A stretch of 47,750 nt of DNA from Novosphingobium rosa NBRC 15208 (lineage in GTDB: Bacteria; Pseudomonadota; Alphaproteobacteria; Sphingomonadales; Sphingomonadaceae): the NCBI RefSeq assembly GCF_001598555.1, contig NZ_BCZE01000063.1, positions 1 to 47,750 on the forward strand. The letters are read 5' to 3'. Every line of letters begins with the position of its first letter. The stretch's first letter is position 1. This document shows, in pieces, positions 10,158 through 19,320 of the stretch. The notes under the pieces were generated by a model that saw only the letters and a program-made list of their open reading frames with translations, had not been told where the DNA came from and searched no databases. The translations under genes were made by a program, and so were the position numbers.

Positions 10158-10814
10158 TCAGTTCCCCTTGCTGCTGGTTGCCGGCAACGCGCCGCCGCCG
10201 CCGCCGGTGGGCTTCACGTCGCGATAGGACGCGATCGCTTTGTTGCTGGTGGCGACCGGATTGCTGTCGGAATGGGCGCCGTGCAGCAGATCGTCGGGAT
10301 TGGCGACCATGGCGGCCAGATTGCTGTTCACCGCGCAGCCGAAATTGGGATGCAGGGCGTTCATCGTGTTGGTTTCCGAATTGGCGGACCAGTCCGGGCA
10401 GCCCGGCACGGTGGCGCTGGCGCGGGTCAGCACGATGCGCAGCGTGCCCGGTTCCAGCGCGGCCTGCGCCAGCGGCGGCTGGGTCGAGACCATCAGGCCT
10501 TTCGCGGAGGCCAGATCGGCGACAGCGGCGCGGGTGCGGGGGTTGGCGGCGGGATCGTCAATGGCGATCTGGTCGCCATAACGCAGGCCCATCGCGTCGA
10601 ACCAGCCGGAGAGGCGGGCCTTTTCGGCGGGCGCCAGCCCGTCATTGCCTTGCGCCAGATCCAGCGAGAAGCTGGCATGGGTGACGACCGGCTGGTGCTG
10701 CGGCACCATCAGGCGGTTGGTGGCGGTGCCGCCGCAACCGGCCAGAGACAGGGCGCCAAGGGTCAGAGCCAGCCCTGCGGTTGCTTTCGTCGCGGCGTGA
10801 GGAATGAAACGCAT
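10158..10814 (-). CDS. cpaD: CpaD, Tad pilus outer-membrane lipoprotein
   Basis: Predicted lipoprotein of 218 residues: MRFIPHAATKATAGLAL leads to the lipobox LAGC, with Cys27 as the lipidated residue, followed by the CpaD family region (LMVPQHQPVVTHASFSLDL). It is thought to pilot or stabilise the CpaC secretin in the outer membrane. I chose the ATG at 10814 over an in-frame TTG at 10829 because it gives a normal signal peptide; both are close to or overlap the cpaC stop, so translation is probably coupled. Confidence 0.88.
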   Translation of the reverse strand: MRFIPHAATKATAGLALTLGALSLAGCGGTATNRLMVPQHQPVVTHASFSLDLAQGNDGLAPAEKARLSGWFDAMGLRYGDQIAIDDPAANPRTRAAVADLASAKGLMVSTQPPLAQAALEPGTLRIVLTRASATVPGCPDWSANSETNTMNALHPNFGCAVNSNLAAMVANPDDLLHGAHSDSNPVATSNKAIASYRDVKPTGGGGGALPATSSKGN

Positions 10815-10825
10815 CGTGGCCTCGC

Positions 10826-12571
10826 TCAATTCAGGGAGAAGCCGGGGGCCTGCGCATCACCCTTGGGCGATGGCGCGGGCGCGGCGTTGGAAGCCTGCTG
10901 GGCTTGCTTCGCGGCCTTGGCTGCCGCCTTGGCCTGACGCTTGGTCAGCGGGGCAGGGGCCGGATCGGCGTAGGTCTGCGCCGCTGCCGGAGCAGCGCCC
11001 GGGGCCTGCTGCGCCGGAGCGCCAAGACCCACGCGCGGCGGCAACCCATTGTCGCCCGAGGTCGGGCCGGGGCGCGCCGCGCCGCTCTTGCCGTCGGTCA
11101 GCATGTTGCCCAGCACCTCCTGCGTGGTGGTGGGGTTCTGCAACCCGTCGGTGGGCAGCTTGATGTCCGCGGCGTTGACCGGCTTGACCAGATAGGGGGT
11201 GATCACGATCACCAGCTCGCTTTCGCCGCGCTGGAAGTTCGTCGATTTGAACAGCGAGCCCAGCACCGGCAGATCGCCCGCGCCCGGCAGCTTGGTGATG
11301 GTGTGCTGGGCATTGTTCGACAGCAGCCCGGCGATCATCATGCTCTGGCCGGAGCCCAGCTCCACCGTGGTTTCGGCGCGGCGGATGGTGAGCGCGGGCA
11401 CCGAATAGCCCCCGAAGCTGACCGCCCCCTGCGAGGAGAGTTCCGACACTTCAGGCCGCACGCGCAGCGAAATCCGCCCGTCCGACAGCACGGTGGGCGT
11501 ATAGGCCAGCGAGACGCCGTAATTCTTGAACTCCACCGAGACGGTGCCCAGCCCGCTCGACATGGGGATGGGATATTCGCCACCCGCCAGGAAGGTGCTG
11601 GTCTCGCCCGAGAGCGCGGTCAGGTTGGGTTCGGCCAGCGTGGTGACCAGACCGATCGATTCGCCCAGATCCAGCGAGCTGAGCAGCGACAGGCCAAGGA
11701 ACTTGGTGCCCAGCGAGATCGCGGTGGAGCCGGTGAGATTGCCGGGGAAATTGTAGACCGTGGGCGCGCGGGTGTAGGTGCCGCTGGCGAGGCCCGAGGA
11801 CAGATAGCCCTGCGGATTGGTGATCGTGCCCTGATTGTCCCCGCGCGAAATGCCGAATTGCACGCCATTGGTGCTGGACGAGGCGCCGGTCAGATTGGTG
11901 CCGATGGTGCGGGTCAGCGTGCGGCTGACCTCGGCGATGCGCACATGCAGGCTGACCTGCAAGGGCGTGGCCGTGCGCAGGCGGCTGATGATGTTGGCGT
12001 CCTTGCCCATGAAGGCCTGCACCAGGCGGGTGGCCTCGGCGGCGTCCTCCGGCGCGGCGACGGTGCCGGTCAGCAGGACCGAGCTTGCGCCCACCGTCGA
12101 GGTGGCGATATGCGCCTCGGGCATGGCCACGCGCAGCATCTGGTCGACGTTGTCGATGTTGTTGCCCACGCGGATGTTGGCGGACCACACCACGCGGCCT
12201 TCGGCATTGCTGGCGTAGATCGTCGTTTCGCCGCTGCTCTTGCCGTAAAGGTAGAGCTGGTGGTTCGATTTGACCTGAAGATCGGCGATCTTGTCATCGG
12301 CGATGAAGACATCCTTCATCGTGCCGGGCAGATTGACCAGCTGGCCGCGCCCGATCGAGAGCACGATCTGGCCGGTGGGGTTGCTGATCGTGCCGCTGGC
12401 CGGAACGCCGTAATCGGGCGCCCGCGTGCCGACATGCACGGCCGGGGCCGCCGCCTTGCGGACAGGATGATGGGCCTTGCGCGGCGCGGCTTGCGCCGTG
12501 CCCGCCACACCCAGCGACAGGGCGCTGATCGCGCCTGCCGACAGGAGAAGGGAGAGGAAACGGTTCTTCAT
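10826..12571 (-). CDS. cpaC: CpaC/RcpA, Tad pilus outer-membrane secretin
   Basis: Outer-membrane secretin channel for the Tad pilus, 581 residues from the ATG at 12571. A Sec signal peptide (MKNRFLSLLLSAGAISALS, cleaved near GTAQA) is followed by the RcpA N-terminal domain (GQIVLSIGRGQLVNLPG), a BON-like region (NIDNVDQMLRVAMPEAH), and the secretin beta-domain with SLAYTPTVLSDGRISLRVRP and the conserved LPGAGDLPVLGSLFKS. The last 80 or so residues are an Ala/Pro/Gln-rich tail, probably unstructured. The ATG is preferred over the TTG seven codons upstream because AGAAGGG precedes it at suitable distance and the signal peptide starts cleanly. Confidence 0.94.
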   Translation of the reverse strand: MKNRFLSLLLSAGAISALSLGVAGTAQAAPRKAHHPVRKAAAPAVHVGTRAPDYGVPASGTISNPTGQIVLSIGRGQLVNLPGTMKDVFIADDKIADLQVKSNHQLYLYGKSSGETTIYASNAEGRVVWSANIRVGNNIDNVDQMLRVAMPEAHIATSTVGASSVLLTGTVAAPEDAAEATRLVQAFMGKDANIISRLRTATPLQVSLHVRIAEVSRTLTRTIGTNLTGASSSTNGVQFGISRGDNQGTITNPQGYLSSGLASGTYTRAPTVYNFPGNLTGSTAISLGTKFLGLSLLSSLDLGESIGLVTTLAEPNLTALSGETSTFLAGGEYPIPMSSGLGTVSVEFKNYGVSLAYTPTVLSDGRISLRVRPEVSELSSQGAVSFGGYSVPALTIRRAETTVELGSGQSMMIAGLLSNNAQHTITKLPGAGDLPVLGSLFKSTNFQRGESELVIVITPYLVKPVNAADIKLPTDGLQNPTTTQEVLGNMLTDGKSGAARPGPTSGDNGLPPRVGLGAPAQQAPGAAPAAAQTYADPAPAPLTKRQAKAAAKAAKQAQQASNAAPAPSPKGDAQAPGFSLN

Positions 12572-12588
12572 GGGATGATCCACCCTTC

Positions 12589-13743
12589 TCAATTCACCGG
12601 ATTGGCCGCAGGCGCGGGCGGCATGCCCTGCGCTGCGTTGGCGGACATGGGCGACCTGCCGCCCGATCCGCTGCCGATATCAACGTCCTTGGTGTCGCTG
12701 CCGCGCATCACCCGCACCTGGGGGCCACTGGCCAGCGCGCGGACCGAGCCGCCGCCCGAAGGCAGGGCGCGCCGCTGGAAGCGCGACACATCGCCGGCGG
12801 TGGCGAAGGTCGATCCGGGCTGGATCGCCGCTCCGTCGTTCGACCGGCCCTCGCTGAGGCGGCCGCCCATCAGCGTGGCGCGCGAACCGGCGGCGGAGGC
12901 CGGACCATTGTTTCCGGCACTGGCCAGAGCGCGGGCCTCATCGGCCTTGGTGGCGCCCTCGGGCAGCTTCACCGAGCCATTGGCGATGGCGTGATCCAGA
13001 TCGCTCTGATTGTCCGCCAGCGAACGCAGCACCAGGCTGAGCGCGCCGCCCTGCTGCGCCACCTCGATCTTTTCGGCGATCTTGGGGGTCACTTCCAGCG
13101 TGGCGGTGTGGAAGGTGTGAACGATGGTCTTGCCATTGTTGGTTTCCTGCTCGGTCGACTGGTCGGTGGCCAGCACGCGCAGGTTCTTCAGAATGGTTTC
13201 GGTGGCGTAGAGATCGCGGGTGTCGGCCGCAGGGCCCTGATTCTGGGTCTGGGGGATCTTGACGGCGGTGGTCAGCATCAGGTCGACATGGTCGCCGGGA
13301 AAGACGAAACCGGCCACGCCGGATTTTTCCGAAACGGTGATCGTCACCGCGCGCATGCCCGGCCCCAGCGCGGCGGCCAGAAAGCCCCGGTCTCCGGGAG
13401 CCACCAGCGCGCCGGTGGTCAGCGGCTGACCGGCGGTGATCGGGAAGCGGACGACGGTGCCCAGCAGCTTGTTCATGTCGGTCTTGCCGTCCACGAAATA
13501 GGCGCCGTTCACCATGTCCTTGGGCCATTCCTGAAAGTTGATGGCGTCATTGGTGATGATCGTGCCGGGCTGCAGCGAACGCTGCGCCACCAGCACGCGC
13601 GGACCCTTGGGCACCACGATGACGGGCAGGGCGGCCTGGACCTGCGGGGCAGGGCTGCCCTTCAGCATGCTCATAGCGGCCAGAGCGGTGACGACCGCCA
13701 CCAACCCCAGCCCCAGCATGATCATGACCTTCTTCTTGTCCAT
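12589..13743 (-). CDS. cpaB: CpaB/RcpC, Tad pilus assembly protein
   Basis: Periplasmic protein of 384 residues anchored by an N-terminal membrane segment (MIMLGLGLVAVVTALAAMSM). A SAF domain follows around residues 48-110 (VLVAQRSLQPGTIITNDAIN), then the RcpC/CpaB domain (GMRAVTITVSEKSGVAGFVF, PGDHVDLMLTT). The last 120 residues are low-complexity and Gly/Ser/Ala-rich. It probably contacts the CpaC secretin in the periplasm. Located between cpaA and cpaC on the same strand; the cpaC TTG/ATG starts lie within a few bases of its stop. Confidence 0.93.
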   Translation of the reverse strand: MDKKKVMIMLGLGLVAVVTALAAMSMLKGSPAPQVQAALPVIVVPKGPRVLVAQRSLQPGTIITNDAINFQEWPKDMVNGAYFVDGKTDMNKLLGTVVRFPITAGQPLTTGALVAPGDRGFLAAALGPGMRAVTITVSEKSGVAGFVFPGDHVDLMLTTAVKIPQTQNQGPAADTRDLYATETILKNLRVLATDQSTEQETNNGKTIVHTFHTATLEVTPKIAEKIEVAQQGGALSLVLRSLADNQSDLDHAIANGSVKLPEGATKADEARALASAGNNGPASAAGSRATLMGGRLSEGRSNDGAAIQPGSTFATAGDVSRFQRRALPSGGGSVRALASGPQVRVMRGSDTKDVDIGSGSGGRSPMSANAAQGMPPAPAANPVN

Positions 13744-13817
13744 GGCTCAATCAGCCCCTCAAACGCGCAAATCACCGCAGTAAACCGCGCTGATGCGCGA
13801 AAATGGTTAATATCCGG

Positions 13818-14303
13818 TCACCCTGCCGGTCCGCCCGCGTGGAGCAGAGGCAGGTAATCGACCGCCAGCACCCAGAAGGTGCCCAGTGCGATGGCGATGC
13901 CATAAGGCACCACCGGCCTTTCCTTGTGGCGGCGGGCGACATGCCAGAGCGCCAGACCCACGGTCAGCACGCCGCCTGCCAGCCCCATCACCATCAGCAG
14001 ATGCAGGAACCACATGGGCTTGATCCACAGCGCCAGGGCCGTCAGCAGCTTGACGTCGCCGCCGCCCATCGCGCCAAAGGCGAAGAGACCCGCCAGCACC
14101 GCGAAAACCCCCACCGTGCAGCCCAGCTGCCAGCCGATGGCCGCGAGCGTGAGCCCCTGAGCCCACCAGAAGAGGGGCGCGGCCAGCGCAATGGCCAGAT
14201 TGAGGCCATTGTCGATCTGGCGGCGGCGCGTGTCGGTCACGGCCGCGACGAGCAGGGCAATTGCCAAGCCGCCAAGCAAACCGTAGGACAACCAAACCCC
14301 CAT
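13818..14303 (-). CDS. cpaA: CpaA/TadV, A24-family prepilin peptidase
   Basis: Small polytopic aspartyl peptidase of 161 residues that would cleave the leader of Flp-type prepilins. The A24 catalytic signatures are present: an aspartate in AAVTDTRRRQIDN after the first membrane segment, and GGGDVKLL, the GxGD motif, in the middle; four to five hydrophobic segments surround them. I start it at 14303 (MGVWLSYGLLGG), where GGGGGG precedes the ATG; a GTG-type start 29 codons upstream would add a non-hydrophobic leader. It is the first gene of the Tad operon, but no flp/pilA pilin gene precedes it, so its substrate must lie outside this window. Confidence 0.9.
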   Translation of the reverse strand: MGVWLSYGLLGGLAIALLVAAVTDTRRRQIDNGLNLAIALAAPLFWWAQGLTLAAIGWQLGCTVGVFAVLAGLFAFGAMGGGDVKLLTALALWIKPMWFLHLLMVMGLAGGVLTVGLALWHVARRHKERPVVPYGIAIALGTFWVLAVDYLPLLHAGGPAG

Positions 14304-14424
14304 GAAACCCCCCAGGGAAGACCACGTGAAAACCCTAGTGGAATCCCTAGGGCGACCTGGGGAAGGTTTTAGCTTGGAATCACTTACCAAACGGTAACCA
14401 ACGAGAAGGTCGGAAATCAGGCAT
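14304..14424. promoter_or_regulatory. divergent control region of the Tad operon and a hydrolase gene
   Basis: A 121-bp spacer separates cpaA (minus) from the hydrolase gene (plus). It contains CCCTAG twice (the second extended to CCCTAGGG) and a dyad TTACC-AAAC-GGTAA at 14384-14397. Either could bind a regulator. I cannot identify -10/-35 boxes with confidence. Confidence 0.35.
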
Positions 14425-15411
14425 ATGCCGGAGTATGAGCACGCCGATCCGGCCTTTCCGACCCGCTCTCTGCCCCCTTTCGCGCATGAGGATCAGTGGG
14501 CCGCGCCCGATGGCTGGAGGCTGCGCCGCCTGACCATCCCGGCGCTGCCCGGCGTGCCGCCGCGCGGGCGGCTGCTGTTCGTGCCGGGGCGCGGCGACAT
14601 TTTCGAGAAGCATCTGGAATTCTTCGCGGAAATGCAGGCGCGCGGCTGGCATGTCACCAGTTTCGACTGGCGCGGGCAGGGCGGTTCCGGGCGTCTGGGG
14701 CTGGATGCCACCACCGGCCATATCGATGACTTCTCGGTCTGGGTTAACGACCTTTCCGCCTTCTGGAACGCGTGGTTCCAGCCCGGTGAGGGCCCCCATG
14801 TGCTGGCGGGCCATTCGATGGGCGGCCATCTGGCCCTGCGCGCCGTGGCGGAGCACAAAGTTAACCCCGACGCACTGATTCTCTCGGCCCCGATGCTGGG
14901 ATTCTTTGCTCCCGGTCTACCGGTATGGTTACAGCATGTTTACGCTTGCCTGATGGCAAGGATGGGCGATTCGCGTCGCCCGGCCTGGAAGGGCGGGGAA
15001 AAGCCCGGCTCTACCACCGACTTGCGCATGCATCTGCTCACCCATGACCGGCGCCGCCATGATGACGAGCTGTGGTGGCGCGCCCAGCGCCCCGATCTGG
15101 GCACGGGCGCGGCCAGCTGGCGCTGGATGGAGCGGGCGGTCGCCTCGCGCAAGGCGCTGTTCGCGCCGGGCGTGCTGGAGGGGGTGAGCATCCCGGTGCT
15201 GCTGATCTCCACCAGCGCGGACCGGCTGGTCAGCCATGGCGCGGTGCTGGCGGCGGCGAAGCGTTTGCCCAATGCCCGGCTGATCGCGCTGGGTCGCGAG
15301 TCGCGCCACGAAGTGCTGCGCGAGGTGGACGCGGTGCGCGCGCCGCTTGTGGCGGCGATTCACGGCTTTCTTGACGAAAGCGCTCCCAAAATCCTTAACG
15401 CAAACCCTTGA
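14425..15411 (+). CDS. alpha/beta hydrolase, lysophospholipase (PldB-like) family
   Basis: Serine hydrolase of 328 residues, serine-aminopeptidase S33/monoacylglycerol lipase type. The nucleophile elbow GHSMGGH puts Ser131 in the active site; Asp266 in STSADRLVS and His295 in ESRHEVLRE complete a plausible catalytic triad at the usual spacing. The oxyanion-side motif FDWRGQGGSG is also present. No signal peptide, so it is probably cytoplasmic or membrane-peripheral. Substrate is likely a lysophospholipid or monoacylglycerol, but this cannot be told from sequence. It is followed 31 bases later by an FAD oxidoreductase on the same strand, perhaps co-transcribed. Confidence 0.88.
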   Translation: MPEYEHADPAFPTRSLPPFAHEDQWAAPDGWRLRRLTIPALPGVPPRGRLLFVPGRGDIFEKHLEFFAEMQARGWHVTSFDWRGQGGSGRLGLDATTGHIDDFSVWVNDLSAFWNAWFQPGEGPHVLAGHSMGGHLALRAVAEHKVNPDALILSAPMLGFFAPGLPVWLQHVYACLMARMGDSRRPAWKGGEKPGSTTDLRMHLLTHDRRRHDDELWWRAQRPDLGTGAASWRWMERAVASRKALFAPGVLEGVSIPVLLISTSADRLVSHGAVLAAAKRLPNARLIALGRESRHEVLREVDAVRAPLVAAIHGFLDESAPKILNANP

Positions 15412-15442
15412 CGGGCGTGGCTGAGGGGCCAAGGGAGCCCGC

Positions 15443-16543
15443 ATGAGTTTCTCCTGCGATATCGCCATCGTCGGCGCGGGCATGGCCGGGGCCTCGCTGG
15501 CCGCCGCTCTGGTGGCGCATGGTGCTGGCGGGCGCATTGTGATGCTGGAGGGCGAGGATCGCCCCGGCTATCACGCCACGGGCCGTTCCGCGGCCTTCTG
15601 GCACGAGACCTATGGCGGGCCCGGCGTGCAGCCGCTGTCGCAGGCCTCCGGCCCGGCGCTATGGGCGCTGGGCGTGCTTCACAAGCGCCGGGGCCTGACC
15701 CTGGCCCGCAAGGGGCAGGAAGCCGAGCTGCATGCCTTCGTCGAGCGCTTCGCCGCGCTGGGCGTGCGCATCTCGGTGGCCGACCGCGCGCTGATCACCC
15801 ATTACATCCCCGGCCTGAACCCCGATTACGTGCTGGGCGCGCTGGAGGAAGACTGCTGCGACATCGACGTCGCGGCCCTCCACCAGCACTATCTGGCCGA
15901 AGCGCGGCAGGGAGGGGTGGACCTGCTCTGCGACGCCCGCGTCGCCAGCGCGGCGCGCGAGGGGGAGGACTGGGCGCTGACTCTGGCCGACGGGCGCACC
16001 GTTCAGGCCAGACTGATCGTCAACGCAGCCGGGGCATGGGCCGATGGGCTGGCCACCATGGCCGGTGCCGCGCCGCTGGGCATCACGCCTTATCGCCGCA
16101 CGATGATTCAGGCCCGCGTCGATCCCGCGCCCACCGATAATCTGCCCCTCGTCCTCGATCTGGACGAAAGCTTTTATTTCAAGCCCGAATCGGGCCGCCT
16201 CTGGCTCACCCCTCACGATGAAACCCCCACGCCGCCCTGCGATGCCGCCCCCGAGGAAATCGATGTGGCGCTGGGCATCGACCGGCTGGAGCACATCACC
16301 GACTGGCGCGTCGAGCGCATCGAGCATCGCTGGGCCGGTCTGCGCAGCTTCGCGCCGGATCGACTGCCGGTCTATGGCTTCGATCCTGCCGTGCCGGGGT
16401 TCTTCTGGTGCGCGGGGCAGGGCGGCTTCGGTATCCAGACAGCGCCTGCGGGGGCGGATCTGGCGGCACGTCTGTTGCTAGGGCTGGAGGCTGGGGCGGT
16501 GGCGCCTGAGGCTTATAGGCCGGGAAGGTTTGTTCAGGGGTAA
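15443..16543 (+). CDS. FAD-dependent oxidoreductase (DAO/DadA-like)
   Basis: Flavoenzyme of 366 residues with the N-terminal dinucleotide-binding motif VGAGMAGASLA (residues 10-20) and the second nucleotide contact VNAAGAWADGLA near 195. The C-terminal half shows the DAO fold pattern WAGLRSFAPDRLPVYG, then the FAD-contacting GQGGFGIQTAPAGADLAARL. The family covers amino-acid oxidases, glycine oxidase and related dehydrogenases; the substrate is not determined. No signal peptide. It ends just upstream of repeat copy 2, convergent with rnhA. Confidence 0.88.
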   Translation: MSFSCDIAIVGAGMAGASLAAALVAHGAGGRIVMLEGEDRPGYHATGRSAAFWHETYGGPGVQPLSQASGPALWALGVLHKRRGLTLARKGQEAELHAFVERFAALGVRISVADRALITHYIPGLNPDYVLGALEEDCCDIDVAALHQHYLAEARQGGVDLLCDARVASAAREGEDWALTLADGRTVQARLIVNAAGAWADGLATMAGAAPLGITPYRRTMIQARVDPAPTDNLPLVLDLDESFYFKPESGRLWLTPHDETPTPPCDAAPEEIDVALGIDRLEHITDWRVERIEHRWAGLRSFAPDRLPVYGFDPAVPGFFWCAGQGGFGIQTAPAGADLAARLLLGLEAGAVAPEAYRPGRFVQG

Positions 16544-16546
16544 GAA

Positions 16547-16779
16547 GGAAGAGAGAAAAGCGAGGGCCATCGCCCTCGCGCTCCCTTTACGTCTCCCGAC
16601 GAGGCGGCAGTGGTGCCGCAATGGAGCGCCCAGCCTCTCCACCTGCACCACCTAAAGCGCCGCAGGCCTTCAATCCAAGAGCAACCTGCCTGCGGCGCGG
16701 CGACCTTGCCTTATGGCCGAACTCGAAGCGCAACGCTGACAAATAAATGGAGCGCGAGGGCGATGGCCCTCGCATCTTC
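16547..16779 (+). repeat. dispersed three-hairpin repeat, copy 2
   Basis: Between the convergent ends of the FAD oxidoreductase gene and rnhA. The left end hairpin (16560-16579) has stem GCGAGGGC with loop CATC; the right one (16754-16773) has stem GCGAGGGC with loop GATG, so the two ends are near-perfect inverted copies of one another. Other copies mostly have a GGGGG-TTA-type left arm. The central GCGCCGCAGGC/GCCTGCGGCGC hairpin is present. T-rich sequence follows the right end. Confidence 0.93.
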
Positions 16780-16782
16780 ACC

Positions 16783-17226
16783 TTACTTCTTCTTCCCCAC
16801 CGAAACCGCCGCATCGCTGGCCAGCTTGTCCACGCGCTCGTTCTCGGCATGGCCGGCGTGGCCCTTCACCCATTGCCAGTCGATCTTGTGCGGCTTGGCC
16901 ACGATCAGCATCTCGCGCCACAGGTCTTCGTTGGCGACGGGTTCCTTCTTGGCGTTGACCCAGCCCTTCTTCTGCCAGCCGAACACCCATTTGGTGATGC
17001 CGTCGATCACGTAGCGCGAATCGGTGCTGAGGCGCACCGCGCAAGGCTGGTTCAGCGCCGCCAGAGCGCGAATCACCGCCGTCATTTCCATGCGGTTGTT
17101 GGTGGTTTCCTTTTCCGCGCCGACGAGTTCCTTCTCATGTTCGCCCATGCGCAGGAAGGCGGCCCAGCCGCCGGGGCCGGGGTTGCCCTTGCAGGCGCCA
17201 TCGGTGAAGATCTCGACCTGCTTCAC
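16783..17226 (-). CDS. rnhA: ribonuclease HI
   Basis: Endonuclease that cuts the RNA strand of RNA-DNA hybrids, 147 residues, of normal length for the bacterial type 1 family. The four metal-binding carboxylates are Asp9 (FTDGACKGNPGPGG), Glu47 (TNNRMEM), Asp69 (STDSRYV) and Asp133 (ENERVDKLA); His123 lies in the flexible catalytic loop. It overlaps the end of thrB by four bases, giving a coupled thrB-rnhA unit, an order common in alphaproteobacteria. Its 3' end abuts repeat copy 2. Confidence 0.97.
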   Translation of the reverse strand: MKQVEIFTDGACKGNPGPGGWAAFLRMGEHEKELVGAEKETTNNRMEMTAVIRALAALNQPCAVRLSTDSRYVIDGITKWVFGWQKKGWVNAKKEPVANEDLWREMLIVAKPHKIDWQWVKGHAGHAENERVDKLASDAAVSVGKKK

Positions 17227-18230
17227 GCGAAGATCCCGGCGTTGGCGGGGTCGGCGTAGAAGGCCAGGCGGCGGGCGAAGGCCAGCGGGTCCTTGCGGAC
17301 CACCAGCGCGTCCTGCGGCGTGTTGATCCAGTCATAGGCGCGGGTGGAGAGGAAGCGCATCGCGGCGCCGCGGGCCAGCACGGGCAGGGCTTCGCGTTCT
17401 TCGACGCTGAGGGGCCGGATCGATTCGTAGCCCTGCAGCAGGGCTTGCGAGATGGCCGGATCGAAGTTGCGCCCGGCGTTGTCGAAACACCATGCGGCGT
17501 GGGTGACGGCCACGTCATAGGCGATGATGTCGGTGCAGGAGAAATAGAAATCGATCAGACCCGTGACCGTCTCGCCCAGCATCAGCACATTGTCGGGGAA
17601 GAGGTCGGCATGGATGACGCCGGTCGGCAGATGGCGCGGCCAATGGGCGTCGAGGAAGGCCAGTTCCTCGGTCACTGTCTGGCCCAGAGCCGGGTCGATG
17701 GTGGCGAGGTCTTCCGGCTTGCAGGCCTCCAGCAACGCGCGCCATTCGGGCAGGGCCAGCGTGTTGCGGCGGTTCTGGCCATAGCCTTCCACCGCGCGGT
17801 GCATCTGCGCCAGCGCGATGCCCACGGCATGGGCCTGACCCGCCGTGGGCAGGCTGACCGAGACGCCGGGCAGGAATTCGATCAGGGCGACGACCTTGTC
17901 CTCGCCATCCGGGCCCGTCAGGCTGCGAAAGGACGCGCCATCGCGGTCATGGATGGTGCGGGGGACGGGGCAGTTCCTGTCCGCGAGATGATCGAGCAGG
18001 CCGAGGAAGAAGGGCAAATCCGCAATCTCGGTGCGGCCCTCGAACATCGTCAGGATGAAGCGCGCGCGCCCCTTTTCTGAACCAGCACCTGTTTCGCCGG
18101 TCGTTTCGATCAGCCAGTTGCTGTTCGACACGCCCTCGGCGATGCCCTTGGCCGACACGAGGTCGCCCACGTTGAAGGCGCAGATCAACTCGCCCAGCGC
18201 CTCGGCGCCAAGATGGGTGTAGACAGCCAT
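17223..18230 (-). CDS. thrB: homoserine kinase (ThrB, APH/choline kinase-fold)
   Basis: Phosphorylates homoserine for threonine synthesis. This is the alphaproteobacterial form with an aminoglycoside-phosphotransferase fold, not the GHMP-kinase form of E. coli. The 335-residue protein shows the N-terminal lobe (GVSNSNWLIET), the catalytic loop GVIHADLFPDNVLML with the catalytic Asp, and the metal-binding LIDFYFSCTD. It lies between ispH (18 bases upstream) and rnhA (4-base overlap). Confidence 0.93.
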   Translation of the reverse strand: MAVYTHLGAEALGELICAFNVGDLVSAKGIAEGVSNSNWLIETTGETGAGSEKGRARFILTMFEGRTEIADLPFFLGLLDHLADRNCPVPRTIHDRDGASFRSLTGPDGEDKVVALIEFLPGVSVSLPTAGQAHAVGIALAQMHRAVEGYGQNRRNTLALPEWRALLEACKPEDLATIDPALGQTVTEELAFLDAHWPRHLPTGVIHADLFPDNVLMLGETVTGLIDFYFSCTDIIAYDVAVTHAAWCFDNAGRNFDPAISQALLQGYESIRPLSVEEREALPVLARGAAMRFLSTRAYDWINTPQDALVVRKDPLAFARRLAFYADPANAGIFA

Positions 18231-18248
18231 GAGTCCCCCGAAAGCCTC

Positions 18249-19223
18249 TTATTCAGTCAGCTGACGGGGCAGCTTGAAGATCATCTTCTCTTCGGTCGTC
18301 ACCACGGTTTCCTCGGTGACGGAGCGGAAGGTGGAGAGGAAATCAATCACCTCGCGCACCAGCGTCTCGGGCGCGCTGGCCCCGGCGGTCAGACCCAGCG
18401 TGTTGACGCCTTCCAGCCATGCCGGATCGATCTCGGAGGCGCGCTGCACCAGCTTGGCGGGCGTGCCGCCGCGGGTGGACACTTCCACCAGACGCATCGA
18501 GTTCGAGGAATTGGGCGCGCCGATCACGAACAGCAGGTCCGACTGCGGGGCGATCGCCTTGACCGCCGCCTGACGGTTCGAGGTGGCGTAGCAGATGTCT
18601 TCCGCGCGCGGCCCGTTGATCTGGGGGTAACGCTGGCGCAGGGTCCGCACGATCTCGGCGGTGTCGTCGACCGAGAGGGTGGTTTGCGTCAGGAAGCCCA
18701 GCGGATCCTCGGTGGTGAAGGGCAGGTTGAGCACGTCCTCCACCGTTTCCACCAGCGTGATCGTGCCTTCGGGCACCTGGCCCAGCGTGCCGATCACCTC
18801 GGGGTGGCCGCGGTGGCCGATGAAAATGATGTGGCGACCGGCATCGATCTGGCGCTCGGCCTGGCGGTGGACCTTGCTGACCAGCGGGCAGGTGGCGTCC
18901 AGCCAGTCCAGACCGCGCTCGTCGGCGATGGCGGGAATCGACTTGGGCACGCCATGGGCCGAGAAGATCACCGGGGCGCCATCGGGCACCTCATCCAGCT
19001 CTTCGACGAAAATCGCGCCTTTTTCCTTCAGCCCATCCACCACATAGCGGTTGTGGACGATCTCGTGCCGCACATAGACGGGCGCGCCGAATTTGAGAAT
19101 CGCGCGCTCCACGATCTCGATGGCGCGGTCGACACCGGCGCAGAAACCGCGCGGGGCGGCGATCAGCAGGCGAAGGGGCAGCAGGTCAGTGGCCTGCTCA
19201 GCATCGGGAAAGGAAGCGTTCAT
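18249..19223 (-). CDS. ispH: 4-hydroxy-3-methylbut-2-enyl diphosphate reductase
   Basis: Last enzyme of the methylerythritol phosphate pathway, an iron-sulfur protein producing IPP and DMAPP. The three cluster ligands are Cys28 (PRGFCAGVDRAI), Cys112 (DATCPLVSKVH) and Cys211 (ICYATSNRQ); the catalytic glutamate lies in GHPEVIGT and substrate-binding SSNSMRL is also present. Length (324) is normal. It heads the ispH-thrB-rnhA operon and is divergent from a lipoprotein gene 97 bases away. Confidence 0.97.
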   Translation of the reverse strand: MNASFPDAEQATDLLPLRLLIAAPRGFCAGVDRAIEIVERAILKFGAPVYVRHEIVHNRYVVDGLKEKGAIFVEELDEVPDGAPVIFSAHGVPKSIPAIADERGLDWLDATCPLVSKVHRQAERQIDAGRHIIFIGHRGHPEVIGTLGQVPEGTITLVETVEDVLNLPFTTEDPLGFLTQTTLSVDDTAEIVRTLRQRYPQINGPRAEDICYATSNRQAAVKAIAPQSDLLFVIGAPNSSNSMRLVEVSTRGGTPAKLVQRASEIDPAWLEGVNTLGLTAGASAPETLVREVIDFLSTFRSVTEETVVTTEEKMIFKLPRQLTE

Positions 19224-19320
19224 GAAGCCGCCTCTAGCGCTTTGCGACGCGGCCCGCTAGGGCAGCGTGCAAGATAACACGCCGGATCGAAGATGCCGGA
19301 GACTTCCAAGGAACGTGAGA

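Noticed and set aside
8547..10937. 796-codon plus-strand frame opposite tadB, cpaE and cpaD
   Set aside because: The minus strand carries clear Tad proteins. The frame's composition is that of an antisense shadow, and it does not contain the missing CpaF.
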